12,165 bases of DNA from an uncultured Clostridia bacterium (GTDB taxonomy: Bacteria > Bacillota > Clostridia > Oscillospirales > CAG-382). Location: the NCBI GenBank assembly GCA_947627335.1, contig CANQVQ010000050.1, forward strand, positions 1 through 12,165, given 5' to 3'. The translations under genes and the position numbers were made by a program. Within the stretch, counting starts at the first letter, position 1, and the number at the start of each line of letters is the position of its first letter. Positions 1-8,227 of the stretch are shown piece by piece. Under the pieces are notes generated by a model. It did not search any database. It worked only from the letters and a program-made list of their open reading frames with translations, and had not been told where the DNA came from.

Positions 1-594
1 GTTGGTGAACAGCGATTCCCCGTCGAACCCCCATGTTTTTCCGTCGGAAGCGCGGGTGAGATAGAAATCCGCATACGGGATCTCCCGCGTCTGCCCGCCG
101 CAGGTCAGCCGGACGCCGTTGAACGTGTCGCGGTCGTCGCAGTCGAGTCTGACCTTCCCCGTGCGGTCCGCATAAAGGGACGCGTAGGTATAGATCCGGT
201 AGACGTCCGGGTCGGATTCCTCGGTCAGTTCCTTTTCGGAACGGTTGCAGAAGCACACGTCCACCCGCTCGTCCAGCGCGTCGAGCACCTGCTCGGTCTG
301 CGCGTCGAGCGCGTAGAACGCGGGAAGCGGTTCCTCCTGCCGAAGCGCGACAAAATAGACGCACAGCAGGACCGCCGCCGCGACGAGGACGCTCCCGACA
401 AGAATCAACTGATTGCGCAGGGTCAGGCGGAAACCGCTCCGCCTGCGCTGATTCTCATTGGTTTCGGAAAAGACCGAAAGGATCTCCCGCTTCTCCTCCT
501 CGGAAATTTCGTCGTCCGGCGTGTCCGCCGAAAGCGTTTCCGGGGAAGCCTGCTCCGCAAGCGGATCCCGGTTTTGGTTTTCTTCCATGCTCAT
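1..594 (-). CDS. Membrane-anchored Gld/DUF4340-type auxiliary protein, C-terminus outside window
   Basis: The frame is open from the ATG at 594 to the window edge, giving 198 residues with no stop. The start follows AAAGGAAC at good spacing; a second in-frame ATG at 588 is possible. Residues 1-60 are hydrophilic and acidic and end in a basic stretch (QRRRSGFRLTLR). One membrane helix spans about 62-84, and the rest should lie outside the membrane. The segment TEQVLDALDERVDV resembles the N-terminal part of GldG-like proteins, and WGFDGESLFTN at the edge resembles the FNGE-type motif of the upstream GldG-like protein. It starts 19 nt after that gene, as the last visible gene of the ABC operon. 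In clostridial clusters of this layout the fourth gene is often a DUF4340 protein; that assignment is inferred from position. A second GldG-like subunit is the alternative. Confidence 0.6.
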   Translation of the reverse strand, partial: MSMEENQNRDPLAEQASPETLSADTPDDEISEEEKREILSVFSETNENQRRRSGFRLTLRNQLILVGSVLVAAAVLLCVYFVALRQEEPLPAFYALDAQTEQVLDALDERVDVCFCNRSEKELTEESDPDVYRIYTYASLYADRTGKVRLDCDDRDTFNGVRLTCGGQTREIPYADFYLTRASDGKTWGFDGESLFTN

Positions 595-613
595 ATCGGT
601 TCCTTTCCGATGC

Positions 614-2164
614 TTACAGATGCCTGCGGCGGATAAAGACCACCAGTCCCGCGATCGTGATCGCCGCGGGCAGCACCGCGCAGATGATGATCCCCAAACG
701 GAACGCGGAGGACGTCTCGATCCCCAGCGCGACGTCGTTGATGCTCTTGTAATCGATGTCCAGCGAGTAGCGGTCCACGCCCATCGTGCGGACGGCGGAC
801 AGCAGAAGCGTGCTGTTGCCGTAGGCGGCGCTGTCGATCACGCCCGTCCCGGCGAAATCCGTCGAGCCGGACAGCAGCACATACTGGAATTCCCGCACCT
901 GGTTGGTGCTGTTTTCGTCGGTGAGATCGACGTAGTCCGAATTCGAGGACAGCAGCATCAGCGGGAAGGCCCCGTCCTTGCTCGTCCCCTCGAAGGTCGA
1001 ACGCCCGTCGGCGGCGGACAGCAGGACGGTTTCGACCGTGTAATCGTCCTTCGTCGTGGTCGCCGCAGTGTACAGCTCGACGCAGTGCGGCATGACCGTG
1101 CGGACGTTCAGCACGTTCTTCATCAATTGATAGGAAGCGCTGCTGTCCGGGGTTTCGACGTCCGACACATACTGCGCCGAAAGGTTCAGCGGGTCGTTGT
1201 TGAGGCATCCGCCGACGGAACTGACCTGATAGTACGGTTTGTAGCCGATCCCCCACTCGTTTTCCAGGTAATCCTGCAAATTCTTCAGTTCCGGGGTGGA
1301 ATCGTCCACCAGGACGATCATGCTGTGGTATTCGTCCATGTAATCCATCAGCTTGTCCACTTCCGTCTCGGTAAAGTCGGTCTGCGGGTCGTCGACGATA
1401 AGGATCCGGGTGCGCTCGTCGATGTCGCCCGAAGAGAGGTCCGCCTCGCGGATCTCAAACCCGTTGTCCTGCAGCAGCTTCGCAAGCGACGTCGGACCGG
1501 CCGCGCCGAGCTGCGCCGGTTCGCCGTGACCGGTCGTGAACGTGACGACCTGCGGCTCGGACATACAGCTTTGCAGCAGAGCCGTCGTGAGACGGAGCTC
1601 GCCGTTGAAGCCGACGTAGGTGCCGGACCCGCTGTCCACCGTGTAGAACGAGTCCAGCGTCAGCACGCGGGCGTGGTACTTGCCCTCGACGACGATGTTG
1701 TTCTGGGTCAGCGTGGTATTGGCACGTTTGTTGTATTCGGCAGCCCATTCCGGGTCCCGCTGCAGATTGCGGTACTCGACGCGCACGCCGTCGTAGGTGC
1801 GGGCGTACTCCTCGCAGAGGTCCCGCACGAGCGCGACGGGATTCAGTCCGCGCATCCGCGCACGGTCGGCGTCGCTGACGTTGTCATAGGTATCGCGGTC
1901 GGCGAGCAGGTAGATGGTCGCGTCAAGGTCGCCGTTCGATTCCAGATCCCCGAGGACGTTGCGCGAAATGTCCCCGATGGAGATGAATTCCTCCGCCGTC
2001 AGGTCGATATTCAGGCTGAACGTCCCCGCGACCGAGGACACGACGAGGTTGAGCGCGATCACGAGCGCCACGAACACGACGGTATAGACCGCGGAAACGC
2101 TCCCGCGCCTGATGCGGCTGCCGCGTTCCGGACGCGATTCGGTTTTCTTCTTTTGCTTTTCCAT
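614..2164 (-). CDS. GldG-like auxiliary subunit of an ABC transport system
   Basis: This 516-residue protein has the GldG architecture. A basic N-terminus is followed by a membrane helix at about residues 27-48, a large extracytoplasmic region, and a second helix near 486-507 ending in RRRHL. The conserved TTGHGE motif sits near residue 210, after YVGFNGELRLTTALL; both are typical of the family. Such proteins accompany a GldA-type ATPase and a GldF-type permease. In Flavobacterium the set is linked to gliding, but the role and substrate in Firmicutes are unknown. The ATG at 2164 is preferred because GGGGGTG lies just upstream and it begins 20 nt after the permease stop. A GTG at 2194 would overlap the permease and has no clear ribosome site. 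Transcription is probably by read-through from upstream genes. Confidence 0.85.
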   Translation of the reverse strand: MEKQKKKTESRPERGSRIRRGSVSAVYTVVFVALVIALNLVVSSVAGTFSLNIDLTAEEFISIGDISRNVLGDLESNGDLDATIYLLADRDTYDNVSDADRARMRGLNPVALVRDLCEEYARTYDGVRVEYRNLQRDPEWAAEYNKRANTTLTQNNIVVEGKYHARVLTLDSFYTVDSGSGTYVGFNGELRLTTALLQSCMSEPQVVTFTTGHGEPAQLGAAGPTSLAKLLQDNGFEIREADLSSGDIDERTRILIVDDPQTDFTETEVDKLMDYMDEYHSMIVLVDDSTPELKNLQDYLENEWGIGYKPYYQVSSVGGCLNNDPLNLSAQYVSDVETPDSSASYQLMKNVLNVRTVMPHCVELYTAATTTKDDYTVETVLLSAADGRSTFEGTSKDGAFPLMLLSSNSDYVDLTDENSTNQVREFQYVLLSGSTDFAGTGVIDSAAYGNSTLLLSAVRTMGVDRYSLDIDYKSINDVALGIETSSAFRLGIIICAVLPAAITIAGLVVFIRRRHL

Positions 2165-2184
2165 ACTGGCACCCCCGTTCCGAT

Positions 2185-2892
2185 TCAGGACCACCGGCGC
2201 TTGTCATAGACGCGCACCGTCAAAAAGACGAACACCGCCGACAGCGAGAGATAGTACACCACCGCCGGAATGCTCAGACTCTGGTTCATGAACGGGATAT
2301 ACCGGTCAAGCACGGAGAACCATTGCAGCACCGAACGCAGCCACGCGTACGGGATCGCGTCGCCGATCAGATACAGCAACAGCATCGCGACGATGACTCC
2401 GATGGAGGAAACGGCGGCGATCAGCTGATTCTGCGTCAGCGACGACAGGAAAAGCCCGATGGCGACGAACGCGGCGCCGAGGAGGAACACGCCGAGGATA
2501 TTCGCGAAGATCGCGGCGGTGTTCGGGTTGCCGTAGCGATACAGCAGGACGAAATTGAACGCGTTGACCAAAAACGTGCAGCCGTAGATCGTCAGTGCGG
2601 CGAAATACTTGCCGAGGATCATGCCGGTCAGGCTGACCGGCGCGGTCATCAGGAGTTGTTCGGTCTTGGACCGGCGGTCCTCCGCGAGCAGCTTCATCGT
2701 CAGCAGCGGGATCAGAATGGCAAAGACGCAGATAAGCAGCAGGAAGTACATATTGAGACTGTCCATGCTCTGCCGTGCGAGCGTGCACTGGTAGAACAGA
2801 AGCCCCGACACCAGCAGGAACACCCCGCAGAAGATATAGCCGATCGGCGTGATGAAATAGGAACGCAGTTCCCGCTTATAGATCGCAAACAT
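2185..2892 (-). CDS. ABC-2 type permease, GldF-like
   Basis: This is a 235-residue, very hydrophobic integral membrane protein with about six predicted helices, near residues 16-36, 48-68, 97-118, 128-150, 158-180 and 208-228. The cytoplasmic segment between helices 2 and 3 (AEDRRSKTEQLLMTAPVS, then a GKYFAAL stretch) is the typical ABC-2/GldF signature preceding the third helix. It would form the channel partner of the ATPase encoded just upstream and act with the GldG-like protein downstream. Its ATG shares one nucleotide with the ATPase stop codon (TGATG), so the two are almost certainly translationally coupled. The transported substrate cannot be read from the sequence. Confidence 0.88.
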   Translation of the reverse strand: MFAIYKRELRSYFITPIGYIFCGVFLLVSGLLFYQCTLARQSMDSLNMYFLLLICVFAILIPLLTMKLLAEDRRSKTEQLLMTAPVSLTGMILGKYFAALTIYGCTFLVNAFNFVLLYRYGNPNTAAIFANILGVFLLGAAFVAIGLFLSSLTQNQLIAAVSSIGVIVAMLLLYLIGDAIPYAWLRSVLQWFSVLDRYIPFMNQSLSIPAVVYYLSLSAVFVFLTVRVYDKRRWS

Positions 2893-3854
2893 CAGCCCTC
2901 TCCCCCTTTCCGGCTCTTCCGCCGGCTTTCGCCCACCAGGCGGATGAAAATGTCCTCCAGGCTCAGCTCGACCCCCTCCAGACCGACCAACGGCCAGCCC
3001 TTCGTGGAGAGCATATAGAACAGCGGCTTGCGTGCGTCGACGCGTTCCTCGGATTCGATCAGATAGCTGATGCTGTCCGTGTCGCGCTTGCCGAGCACTT
3101 CCACCGTGCGGATCCCGGCGACCGTGCGGAGCGCCTTGAGGACGTCCTCCTGCGGACCGACGATCTTCGCGACCATCTTGCGCGAACCGTCGACCGCCGT
3201 GACGAGGTCCTCGGTCTTTTCGTTGGCGACCAGCTTGCCCTTGTTGATGACGACGATGCGGTCGCAGACCGCCTGCACCTCCGGCAGGATGTGCGTGGAA
3301 AGGATGATCGTATGTTCCTTGCCGAGCATACGGATCAGGTTGCGGATGTCGATGATCTGCTTCGGATCGAGCCCGACGGTCGGTTCGTCGAAGATCAGCA
3401 CCCGGGGGTTGCCGATAAGCGCCTGCGCGATGCCGACGCGCTGCCGGTAGCCCTTGGAAAGGTTGCCAATAAGCCGTCCGAACACGTCGCCGATCTTGAC
3501 GACGTCACAGATCTCGCGGAGATGCTGTTCCCGCGGGAACGTGCAGCCCTTCAGGTCATAGATGAAGTTCAAATACTCCTTGACCGTCATATCCGTGTAC
3601 AGCGGCGGCATCTCCGGCAAAAAACCGATGTTCCGCTTCGCTTCCAGCGGCTGCTCGAGAATGTCCATCCCATCGACAAGGCAGGTCCCCGACGTCGCGG
3701 AGAGGTAGCCGGTGAGGATATTGAGCGTCGTGGACTTCCCGGCGCCGTTCGGTCCGAGGAACCCCATGATCTCCCCTTCCTCGACGCGGAAGCTGACGTC
3801 GTCGACCGCCCGCTTGTCGCCGAACACCTTGCAGAGGTTCTTGATTTCAATCAT
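2892..3854 (-). CDS. ABC transporter ATP-binding protein, GldA/NatA-like
   Basis: This 320-residue cytoplasmic ATPase powers the adjacent permease. Walker A is GPNGAGKST at residues 34-42. The Q-loop position carries Glu81 in FLPEMPPLY, which is usual for the GldA/NatA group. The signature is LSKGYRQR from 132, Walker B is VLIFDEP from 152 with Glu157, the D-loop follows as GLDP, and the switch His is 188 in STH. The C-terminal 100 residues form the accessory domain common in this group and end in a basic tail (SRRKSRKGGEG). The ATG at 3854 follows AAAGGAAA and lies 19 nt after the aspS stop. It overlaps the permease start by one base, so ATPase, permease and GldG-like protein form one module. 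The substrate is unknown. Confidence 0.92.
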   Translation of the reverse strand: MIEIKNLCKVFGDKRAVDDVSFRVEEGEIMGFLGPNGAGKSTTLNILTGYLSATSGTCLVDGMDILEQPLEAKRNIGFLPEMPPLYTDMTVKEYLNFIYDLKGCTFPREQHLREICDVVKIGDVFGRLIGNLSKGYRQRVGIAQALIGNPRVLIFDEPTVGLDPKQIIDIRNLIRMLGKEHTIILSTHILPEVQAVCDRIVVINKGKLVANEKTEDLVTAVDGSRKMVAKIVGPQEDVLKALRTVAGIRTVEVLGKRDTDSISYLIESEERVDARKPLFYMLSTKGWPLVGLEGVELSLEDIFIRLVGESRRKSRKGGEG

Positions 3855-3873
3855 AGCTGGTGTTTCCTTTCGG

Positions 3874-5658
3874 TTATTTGCGTCCTTCTTCTTCCCGAAG
3901 CAGACCGAGGTCGCGCAGCGCCTGCTCCGGCACTTCCGCCGGGCATCCGGTCATCAGTTCCGAGGCGTTCTGCACCTTCGGGAACGCGACCACGTCGCGC
4001 AGGCTGTCCGCACCCAGCATCTGCATCACCAGCCGGTCCAGCCCGATGGCCATGCCGCCGTGGGGCGGCGCCCCGTAGCGGAACGCGTCCAGCAGATAGC
4101 CGAACTTCGCACGGGCTTCCTCGTCGGAAATGCCGAGCAGCTCGAAGATCTTCGCCTGCAGGACCGGGTCGGTGATCCGAATGGACCCGGAGCAAAGCTC
4201 GATGCCGTTGAGCACGAGGTCGTAGCACTTTGCGCGGACGCGCCCTTTGTCCGTTTCGAGGTAGGGCAGGCATTCGTCCACGACCGCCGTGAACGGGTGG
4301 TGCATCGCCAGCCATTCCCCGCTTTCGCGGTCGTATTCAAAGAACGGGAACTCCACCACCCACAGGAAGGAATACCCCTTCCGCTCGACGCCGAGCCGGT
4401 TGGCGGCTTCCAAACGAAGCTGCCCGAGCTGGGTGAGCAGCCGGTCGGTGTCCTCGTCCGCCATCGCGAGCAGGATGTCCCCCTCCTCGCACCCGGCGCG
4501 GTCGTAGATCCGCTGCAGTTCTTCCTCGGTGAGGAATTTCGCGAACGAGGAGCTCGTCTGCTCCGCACGGCGCACCCAGGCGACACCGGACGCCCCGCAG
4601 CCCTTGGCGTATTCGACCAGCTTGTCGATCTCCTTGCGGGTCATCTTCCCGGCGGCGCCCTTCAGCACGATGGCGCGGACGCTCCCGCCCGCCTCCAGCG
4701 CACGGGTGAACACCGAAAAACCGCACCCCCGCACTTCGTCCGACAGGTCGCAGATCTCCATGCCGAACCGCAGATCCGGCTTGTCCGAGCCGAAGCGGTC
4801 CATGACCTCGCGGTAGGTATAGCGCGGGAGCGGGAGCGGCAGCTCCACCCCGAGCGTCTCCCGGAACAGTCGCTGCAGGTAGCCCTCCGCCATTTTCAGG
4901 ATGTCCTCCATATCGACAAAGCTCATTTCGAGGTCGATCTGGGTAAATTCCGGCTGGCGGTCGGCACGCAGGTCCTCGTCGCGGAAGCAGCGGGCGAGCT
5001 GGAAGTACCGGTCGAACCCGGCGACCATCGAAAGCTGCTTGTACAGCTGCGGCGACTGCGGCAGGGCGTAAAACGAACCCGGATGCACCCGGGACGGCAC
5101 GAGATAGTCCCGCGCCCCCTCCGGCGTGGAACGGATCAGCATCGGCGTTTCCAGTTCGATGAACCCGTTCTCGTCGAAGTAGTCCCGCGTCACCTTCGCG
5201 ACGCGGTGACGGAACAGCAGGTTCCGCTGCAAAACCGGGCGGCGCAGGTCCAGATAGCGGTATTTCAGCCGCAGTTCCTCGCCGGTTTTGCAATCGTCGG
5301 TGATCTCGAACGGCGGCGTCTCGCTCTCGCCGAGGACCTTCAGCGCCGTCACGAACACCTCGACCTCCCCGGTCGGCAGGTCGGGATTGACCGACGCACG
5401 GCGGCGCACGGTCCCGCGGGCGGACAGCACGAATTCGCTCCGCACCCCGGACGCCTTTTCAAACGTCGCCGGATCGGTCCCGTCGTCAAACGCAAGCTGC
5501 ACCACACCGCTGCGGTCCCGCAGATCGATGAACAGCAGATTCCCGAGGTCCCGCCGCCTGCGCACCCAGCCCATCACGCAGACTTCCTGCCCCTCGTGGA
5601 CCGTCCGCAGTTCGCCGCAAAGGTGCGTGCGGCGCTCGTCTCCCAGCAATTCCGTCAT
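3874..5658 (-). CDS. aspS: Aspartyl-tRNA synthetase
   Basis: This 594-residue class IIb synthetase charges tRNA-Asp with aspartate and has the usual bacterial length. The N-terminal OB-fold anticodon domain occupies about 1-110. The sequence RTHLCGELR at the start and NPDLPTGEVEV near 91 are family hallmarks. The flipping loop contains TPEGARDYLVPSR. Motif 2 is FRDED at 225-229 followed by RQPEFTQIDLE. The bacterial GAD insertion occupies roughly 285-415. GIELCSGSIRI precedes motif 3, with GLDR at 539-542. In the anticodon domain, Leu38 in RRRDLG matches the discriminating E. coli type rather than the His found in non-discriminating AspRS, so it probably makes only Asp-tRNA-Asp (inference). 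GGAAGGAAG precedes the ATG, 27 nt after hisS. hisS-aspS adjacency is common in Firmicutes. Confidence 0.97.
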   Translation of the reverse strand: MTELLGDERRTHLCGELRTVHEGQEVCVMGWVRRRRDLGNLLFIDLRDRSGVVQLAFDDGTDPATFEKASGVRSEFVLSARGTVRRRASVNPDLPTGEVEVFVTALKVLGESETPPFEITDDCKTGEELRLKYRYLDLRRPVLQRNLLFRHRVAKVTRDYFDENGFIELETPMLIRSTPEGARDYLVPSRVHPGSFYALPQSPQLYKQLSMVAGFDRYFQLARCFRDEDLRADRQPEFTQIDLEMSFVDMEDILKMAEGYLQRLFRETLGVELPLPLPRYTYREVMDRFGSDKPDLRFGMEICDLSDEVRGCGFSVFTRALEAGGSVRAIVLKGAAGKMTRKEIDKLVEYAKGCGASGVAWVRRAEQTSSSFAKFLTEEELQRIYDRAGCEEGDILLAMADEDTDRLLTQLGQLRLEAANRLGVERKGYSFLWVVEFPFFEYDRESGEWLAMHHPFTAVVDECLPYLETDKGRVRAKCYDLVLNGIELCSGSIRITDPVLQAKIFELLGISDEEARAKFGYLLDAFRYGAPPHGGMAIGLDRLVMQMLGADSLRDVVAFPKVQNASELMTGCPAEVPEQALRDLGLLREEEGRK

Positions 5659-5685
5659 ATAGGTAACTTCCTTCCCATCGTTTGC

Positions 5686-6924
5686 TTATTTCTGCCCGCC
5701 GGACAGCTCCCTGCGCTCCCCGCGGTTCTCCAAAAATTCCGCGAAGCGGTAGCCCTGCGCTTCCGCCTGCGCGAGCTGTTTGCCGACCTTTTTCTTCTTC
5801 TGCCAGAGCGTCACGTCGTATCGGTCGTGCAGGGTACGGGCATAGCGGATCGCCTCGGCGACCTGCCCCTCGTCGTAGAACAGCACTTCCCGCTCCCGTC
5901 CGCCGCCGTCCCCGCCGCGCTCCGAAAGCACGGAAAAGATCCGCTCGAACCCGATCGAGAATCCCACCGCGGGGACCTCCCCGCCGCAGAACTTGCCGAT
6001 CAGGTTGTCGTACCGACCGCCCCCCGCGACCGTCCCGCCGAAGGACGGGCATTCGATCTCGAACACCGCGCCGGTGTAATAGCCCTGCCCGCGCACGAGC
6101 GTCGCGTCGAACAGCACTTCGTACTTCCCGTCGGCGAGCGAATTGGTCTGCTCCAGAAGCGTCCGGATCTGTTCCGCTTCCGCCTCGCTCCCGTAGGAGG
6201 CGAGCTGCTCGAGCGTCAGTCCGCCGCAAAGCAGGTCCGTCAGGCGTTCCGCCGCCTCCGCCGGGAAGCCCTTTTCGAGCAGTTCCGCACGCACGCCGTC
6301 AAAGCCGACCTTGTCCGCCTTGTCAACGGTCACGCAGACGGAATCCGCCGCCTCCGGCGCAAATCCGCAGCCGACGATCAGATTCCGCAGCAGTGCGCGG
6401 TGATTGACCCGCACGCGGAAATCGTCGATCCCGACCGCCAGAAGCGCCTCCGCCGTGACGGAGATCAGTTCGACCTCGCAGTCGATGCCGTCCGAGCCGA
6501 GGATGTCGATGTCGCACTGCACAAATTCCCGCAGCCGCCCCTTCTGCGGGCGCTCGGCGCGGTAGACCCGCCCGATCTGGATGCACTTGAACGGGCTTTC
6601 CAGTTCGTTGCGGTGCAGCGCATAATAGCGGGAAAGCGGCAGGGTCAGGTCGTAGCGCAGACCGAGGTCGCAAAGGTGGGCGTGATCCCCCGCTTCGAGC
6701 GCCTTTTTGAGCTTGTCGCCCCGCTTTTCAAGGCGGTAGATCAGCTTGAGGTTCTCCCCGCCGTCGCTGTTTTCGAGGTTCTCAAGGCTTTCCGGCACGG
6801 GCGTCTCGATGGCGCGGAAGCCGTTCGAGCGGTAGACCGCACGGATCCGCTCGAGCAAACGCTCCCGCAGGGCGTTCTCCCGGGGCAGATAGTCCCGCAT
6901 CCCCTCGGTCGGTGTCAGTTTCAT
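5686..6924 (-). CDS. hisS: Histidyl-tRNA synthetase
   Basis: This 412-residue class IIa synthetase attaches histidine to tRNA-His in the cytoplasm. The N-terminus PTEGMRDYLP is motif-1 typical. Motif 2 contains RAER at 122-125 followed by PQKGRLREFVQCDIDILG. The histidine-specific motif is RGQGYYTG at 278-285. It replaces the more usual RGLDYY and, as I recall, belongs to a clostridial HisRS subgroup. The next segments are GGGRYDNLIG and the motif 3 segment SIGFERI. The C-terminal anticodon-binding domain is on the short side and ends in KKKKVGKQLAQAEAQGYRF plus a brief tail. The likely ribosome site, GAAAGGAA, is about 15 nt before the ATG, which is unusually far. The gap to the upstream gene is only 27 nt, leaving no room for a T-box leader. 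A HisZ-type paralogue is less likely because all catalytic motifs are present. Confidence 0.93.
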   Translation of the reverse strand: MKLTPTEGMRDYLPRENALRERLLERIRAVYRSNGFRAIETPVPESLENLENSDGGENLKLIYRLEKRGDKLKKALEAGDHAHLCDLGLRYDLTLPLSRYYALHRNELESPFKCIQIGRVYRAERPQKGRLREFVQCDIDILGSDGIDCEVELISVTAEALLAVGIDDFRVRVNHRALLRNLIVGCGFAPEAADSVCVTVDKADKVGFDGVRAELLEKGFPAEAAERLTDLLCGGLTLEQLASYGSEAEAEQIRTLLEQTNSLADGKYEVLFDATLVRGQGYYTGAVFEIECPSFGGTVAGGGRYDNLIGKFCGGEVPAVGFSIGFERIFSVLSERGGDGGGREREVLFYDEGQVAEAIRYARTLHDRYDVTLWQKKKKVGKQLAQAEAQGYRFAEFLENRGERRELSGGQK

Positions 6925-6951
6925 AGGCGAATATCGAATTCCTTTCTGTTT

Positions 6952-7365
6952 TCAGTCGTCGAGGGCGGCGTCCTTGTCGATCGTGCGCCAGTTGAGGTCG
7001 CCGCGGTCGAGCGCGAGGATCAGCGCCTCCGCCGTCGCGATATTGGTCGCCGCAGGGACGTTGTGGACGTCGCATTCCCGAATGAGCGGTACTTCCGTTT
7101 CGAGATACTCCTGCGGATTGCCCGTATCGCACAGCAGAATCAACAGATCCACCTCGCCGTAGGCGATCTTGGAAGCGATCTGGTTGGAACCGCCGTGGAA
7201 ACCGGAAAGCAGCTTTTCGATCGTCAGCCCGGTCGCTTCGGCGATATACTTCGCCGTCGTCGCCGTAGCGCAAAGGCGGTGGCGGGAAAGCACGCCGCAG
7301 TACGCCATGCAGAACTCGGTGATCAGCTCCTTTTTCTTGTCGTTTGCGATGATCGCAATGTTCAT
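6952..7365 (-). CDS. Methylglyoxal-synthase-like protein with altered active site
   Basis: This 137-residue protein aligns end to end, nearly without gaps, with bacterial MgsA, which converts dihydroxyacetone phosphate to methylglyoxal. Matching segments include IAIIANDKKK at the start, ATATTA in the phosphate loop, EATGL, GG.NQIA and VPAATNIATAEALI. The phosphate-loop threonines and Asp9 and Asp80 (E. coli Asp20 and Asp91) are kept. However, Asp71 of E. coli, the catalytic base, is Ser60, and His19 is Asn8, His98 is Tyr87 and Asp101 is Thr90. The protein is therefore unlikely to be an efficient methylglyoxal synthase; a ligand-binding or regulatory role is an inference. The ATG at 7365 is chosen because family members begin at this point. 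An upstream GTG at 7380 would leave AAAGGG only one base away. It lies 28 nt after the MinD-like gene. Confidence 0.8.
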   Translation of the reverse strand: MNIAIIANDKKKELITEFCMAYCGVLSRHRLCATATTAKYIAEATGLTIEKLLSGFHGGSNQIASKIAYGEVDLLILLCDTGNPQEYLETEVPLIRECDVHNVPAATNIATAEALILALDRGDLNWRTIDKDAALDD

Positions 7366-7393
7366 AACAACAGGACACACCCTTTCATGAGAG

Positions 7394-8227
7394 TCAAATG
7401 GAAACGGAAACGGTTTGGGACAACTTCTTTTTCGCCGCCGCGAGGCAGGCGTGCTTTCGACCCGGCGTCATCACGCTTTCAAACAGCGGGACGCCCGCGC
7501 CGCACAGCCGCAGCGCGATATTGAGGAAGGCGACTTCATACGGCTTCAGCCGCCGGCGTTCCTTCCCGCCGAACGGCGTTTCGCCGCATTCCTGGTCCGC
7601 AGGCAGGCACTCCGACGCGGGGATCACCCCCAGCAGCGGCACCGACGAACGGCGGATGACCTCCAGCACCGTCGGCAGTCTGCCCGACGCCGCGAACTGG
7701 TAGCGGTACCCGTTGACGAGCAGCCGCACCCGGCGATAGCCGATGGCGGCGAGGTTTGCCGCCGTCTTTTCCGCCGCACGGATCGAGGTCGATTGGTGCA
7801 GGGAAACCACGACGGCTTCGTCCGCCTCCCGCGCAAACGACCGGTAGTAATCGGTCAGTTCGGCGGAGGAATCCACGATGCAGTAGTCGAAATTCGCACG
7901 GATCGACGCGAACAGTTCGTCCGCCCTCTCGCGTGGAAGTTCGGACCCGTCGTACCGCATCGGCGCCGGCAGGAACCGCAGAAGTCCGCTTTCGCCGACC
8001 TGCACGAGCGCGTCCTCCAGCGAACATCGACCGGCGAGCACGTCGCCGCAGTCGAACAGCACGCTGTTTTCCAGCCCGAGCACCAGATCCATGCAACGCA
8101 TTCCGAAATCGGCATCGACGATGCAGACCCGCTTCCCGAGGGACGCGAGCGCGCAGGCGATCCCCGCGGCGGCGGTCGTTTTGCCGACCCCGCCCTTGAA
8201 CGCGGTCACAAAAATCACTCTGCCCAA
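7394..8227 (-). CDS. MinD-like ParA-family ATPase, divergent
   Basis: This is a 277-residue deviant-Walker ATPase. With the TTG start at 8227 it begins MGRVIFVTAFKGGVGKTT, like true MinD, with signature Lys11 and Lys16. The second motif is VDADFGMRCMDLVLGLEN. LLGVIP and the late FLNIALRLCGAGVPL are also MinD-like. MinD places division proteins at the membrane as an ATP-dependent dimer. Here the motif after the Walker B Asp reads DSSAELTD instead of the usual PAGIE type. The C-terminus (RKHACLAAAKKKLSQTVSVSI) is basic but lacks the aromatic membrane-targeting helix. No minC or minE is adjacent. TTG is preferred because GGAGGAG lies 10 nt upstream (8238-8244), and the ATG at 8257 would fall at or before the predicted transcription start. 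A FlhG or other MinD-type positioning ATPase is possible. Confidence 0.82.
   Translation of the reverse strand: MGRVIFVTAFKGGVGKTTAAAGIACALASLGKRVCIVDADFGMRCMDLVLGLENSVLFDCGDVLAGRCSLEDALVQVGESGLLRFLPAPMRYDGSELPRERADELFASIRANFDYCIVDSSAELTDYYRSFAREADEAVVVSLHQSTSIRAAEKTAANLAAIGYRRVRLLVNGYRYQFAASGRLPTVLEVIRRSSVPLLGVIPASECLPADQECGETPFGGKERRRLKPYEVAFLNIALRLCGAGVPLFESVMTPGRKHACLAAAKKKLSQTVSVSI

Noticed and set aside
2165..2194. GTG start at 2194 for the GldG-like protein.
   Set aside because: It overlaps the permease stop and lacks a ribosome site, while the ATG at 2164 has GGGGGTG upstream and a typical basic N-terminus.
458..2209. Plus-strand open frame of about 583 codons opposite the GldG-like gene.
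   Set aside because: It is the complement-strand shadow of a gene with clear family motifs; its composition is atypical and it matches no family I recognise.
6925..6951. T-box or other leader RNA before hisS.
   Set aside because: The gap to the upstream gene is only 27 nt, too short for any known aminoacyl-tRNA-sensing leader.
3712..7524. Very long plus-strand open frame (about 1270 codons) opposite the aspS, hisS and mgsA-like genes.
   Set aside because: It is antisense to well-supported genes, has no recognisable domain or ribosome site, and is rich in Arg/Pro/Gln runs. Open antisense frames are common in GC-rich coding DNA.
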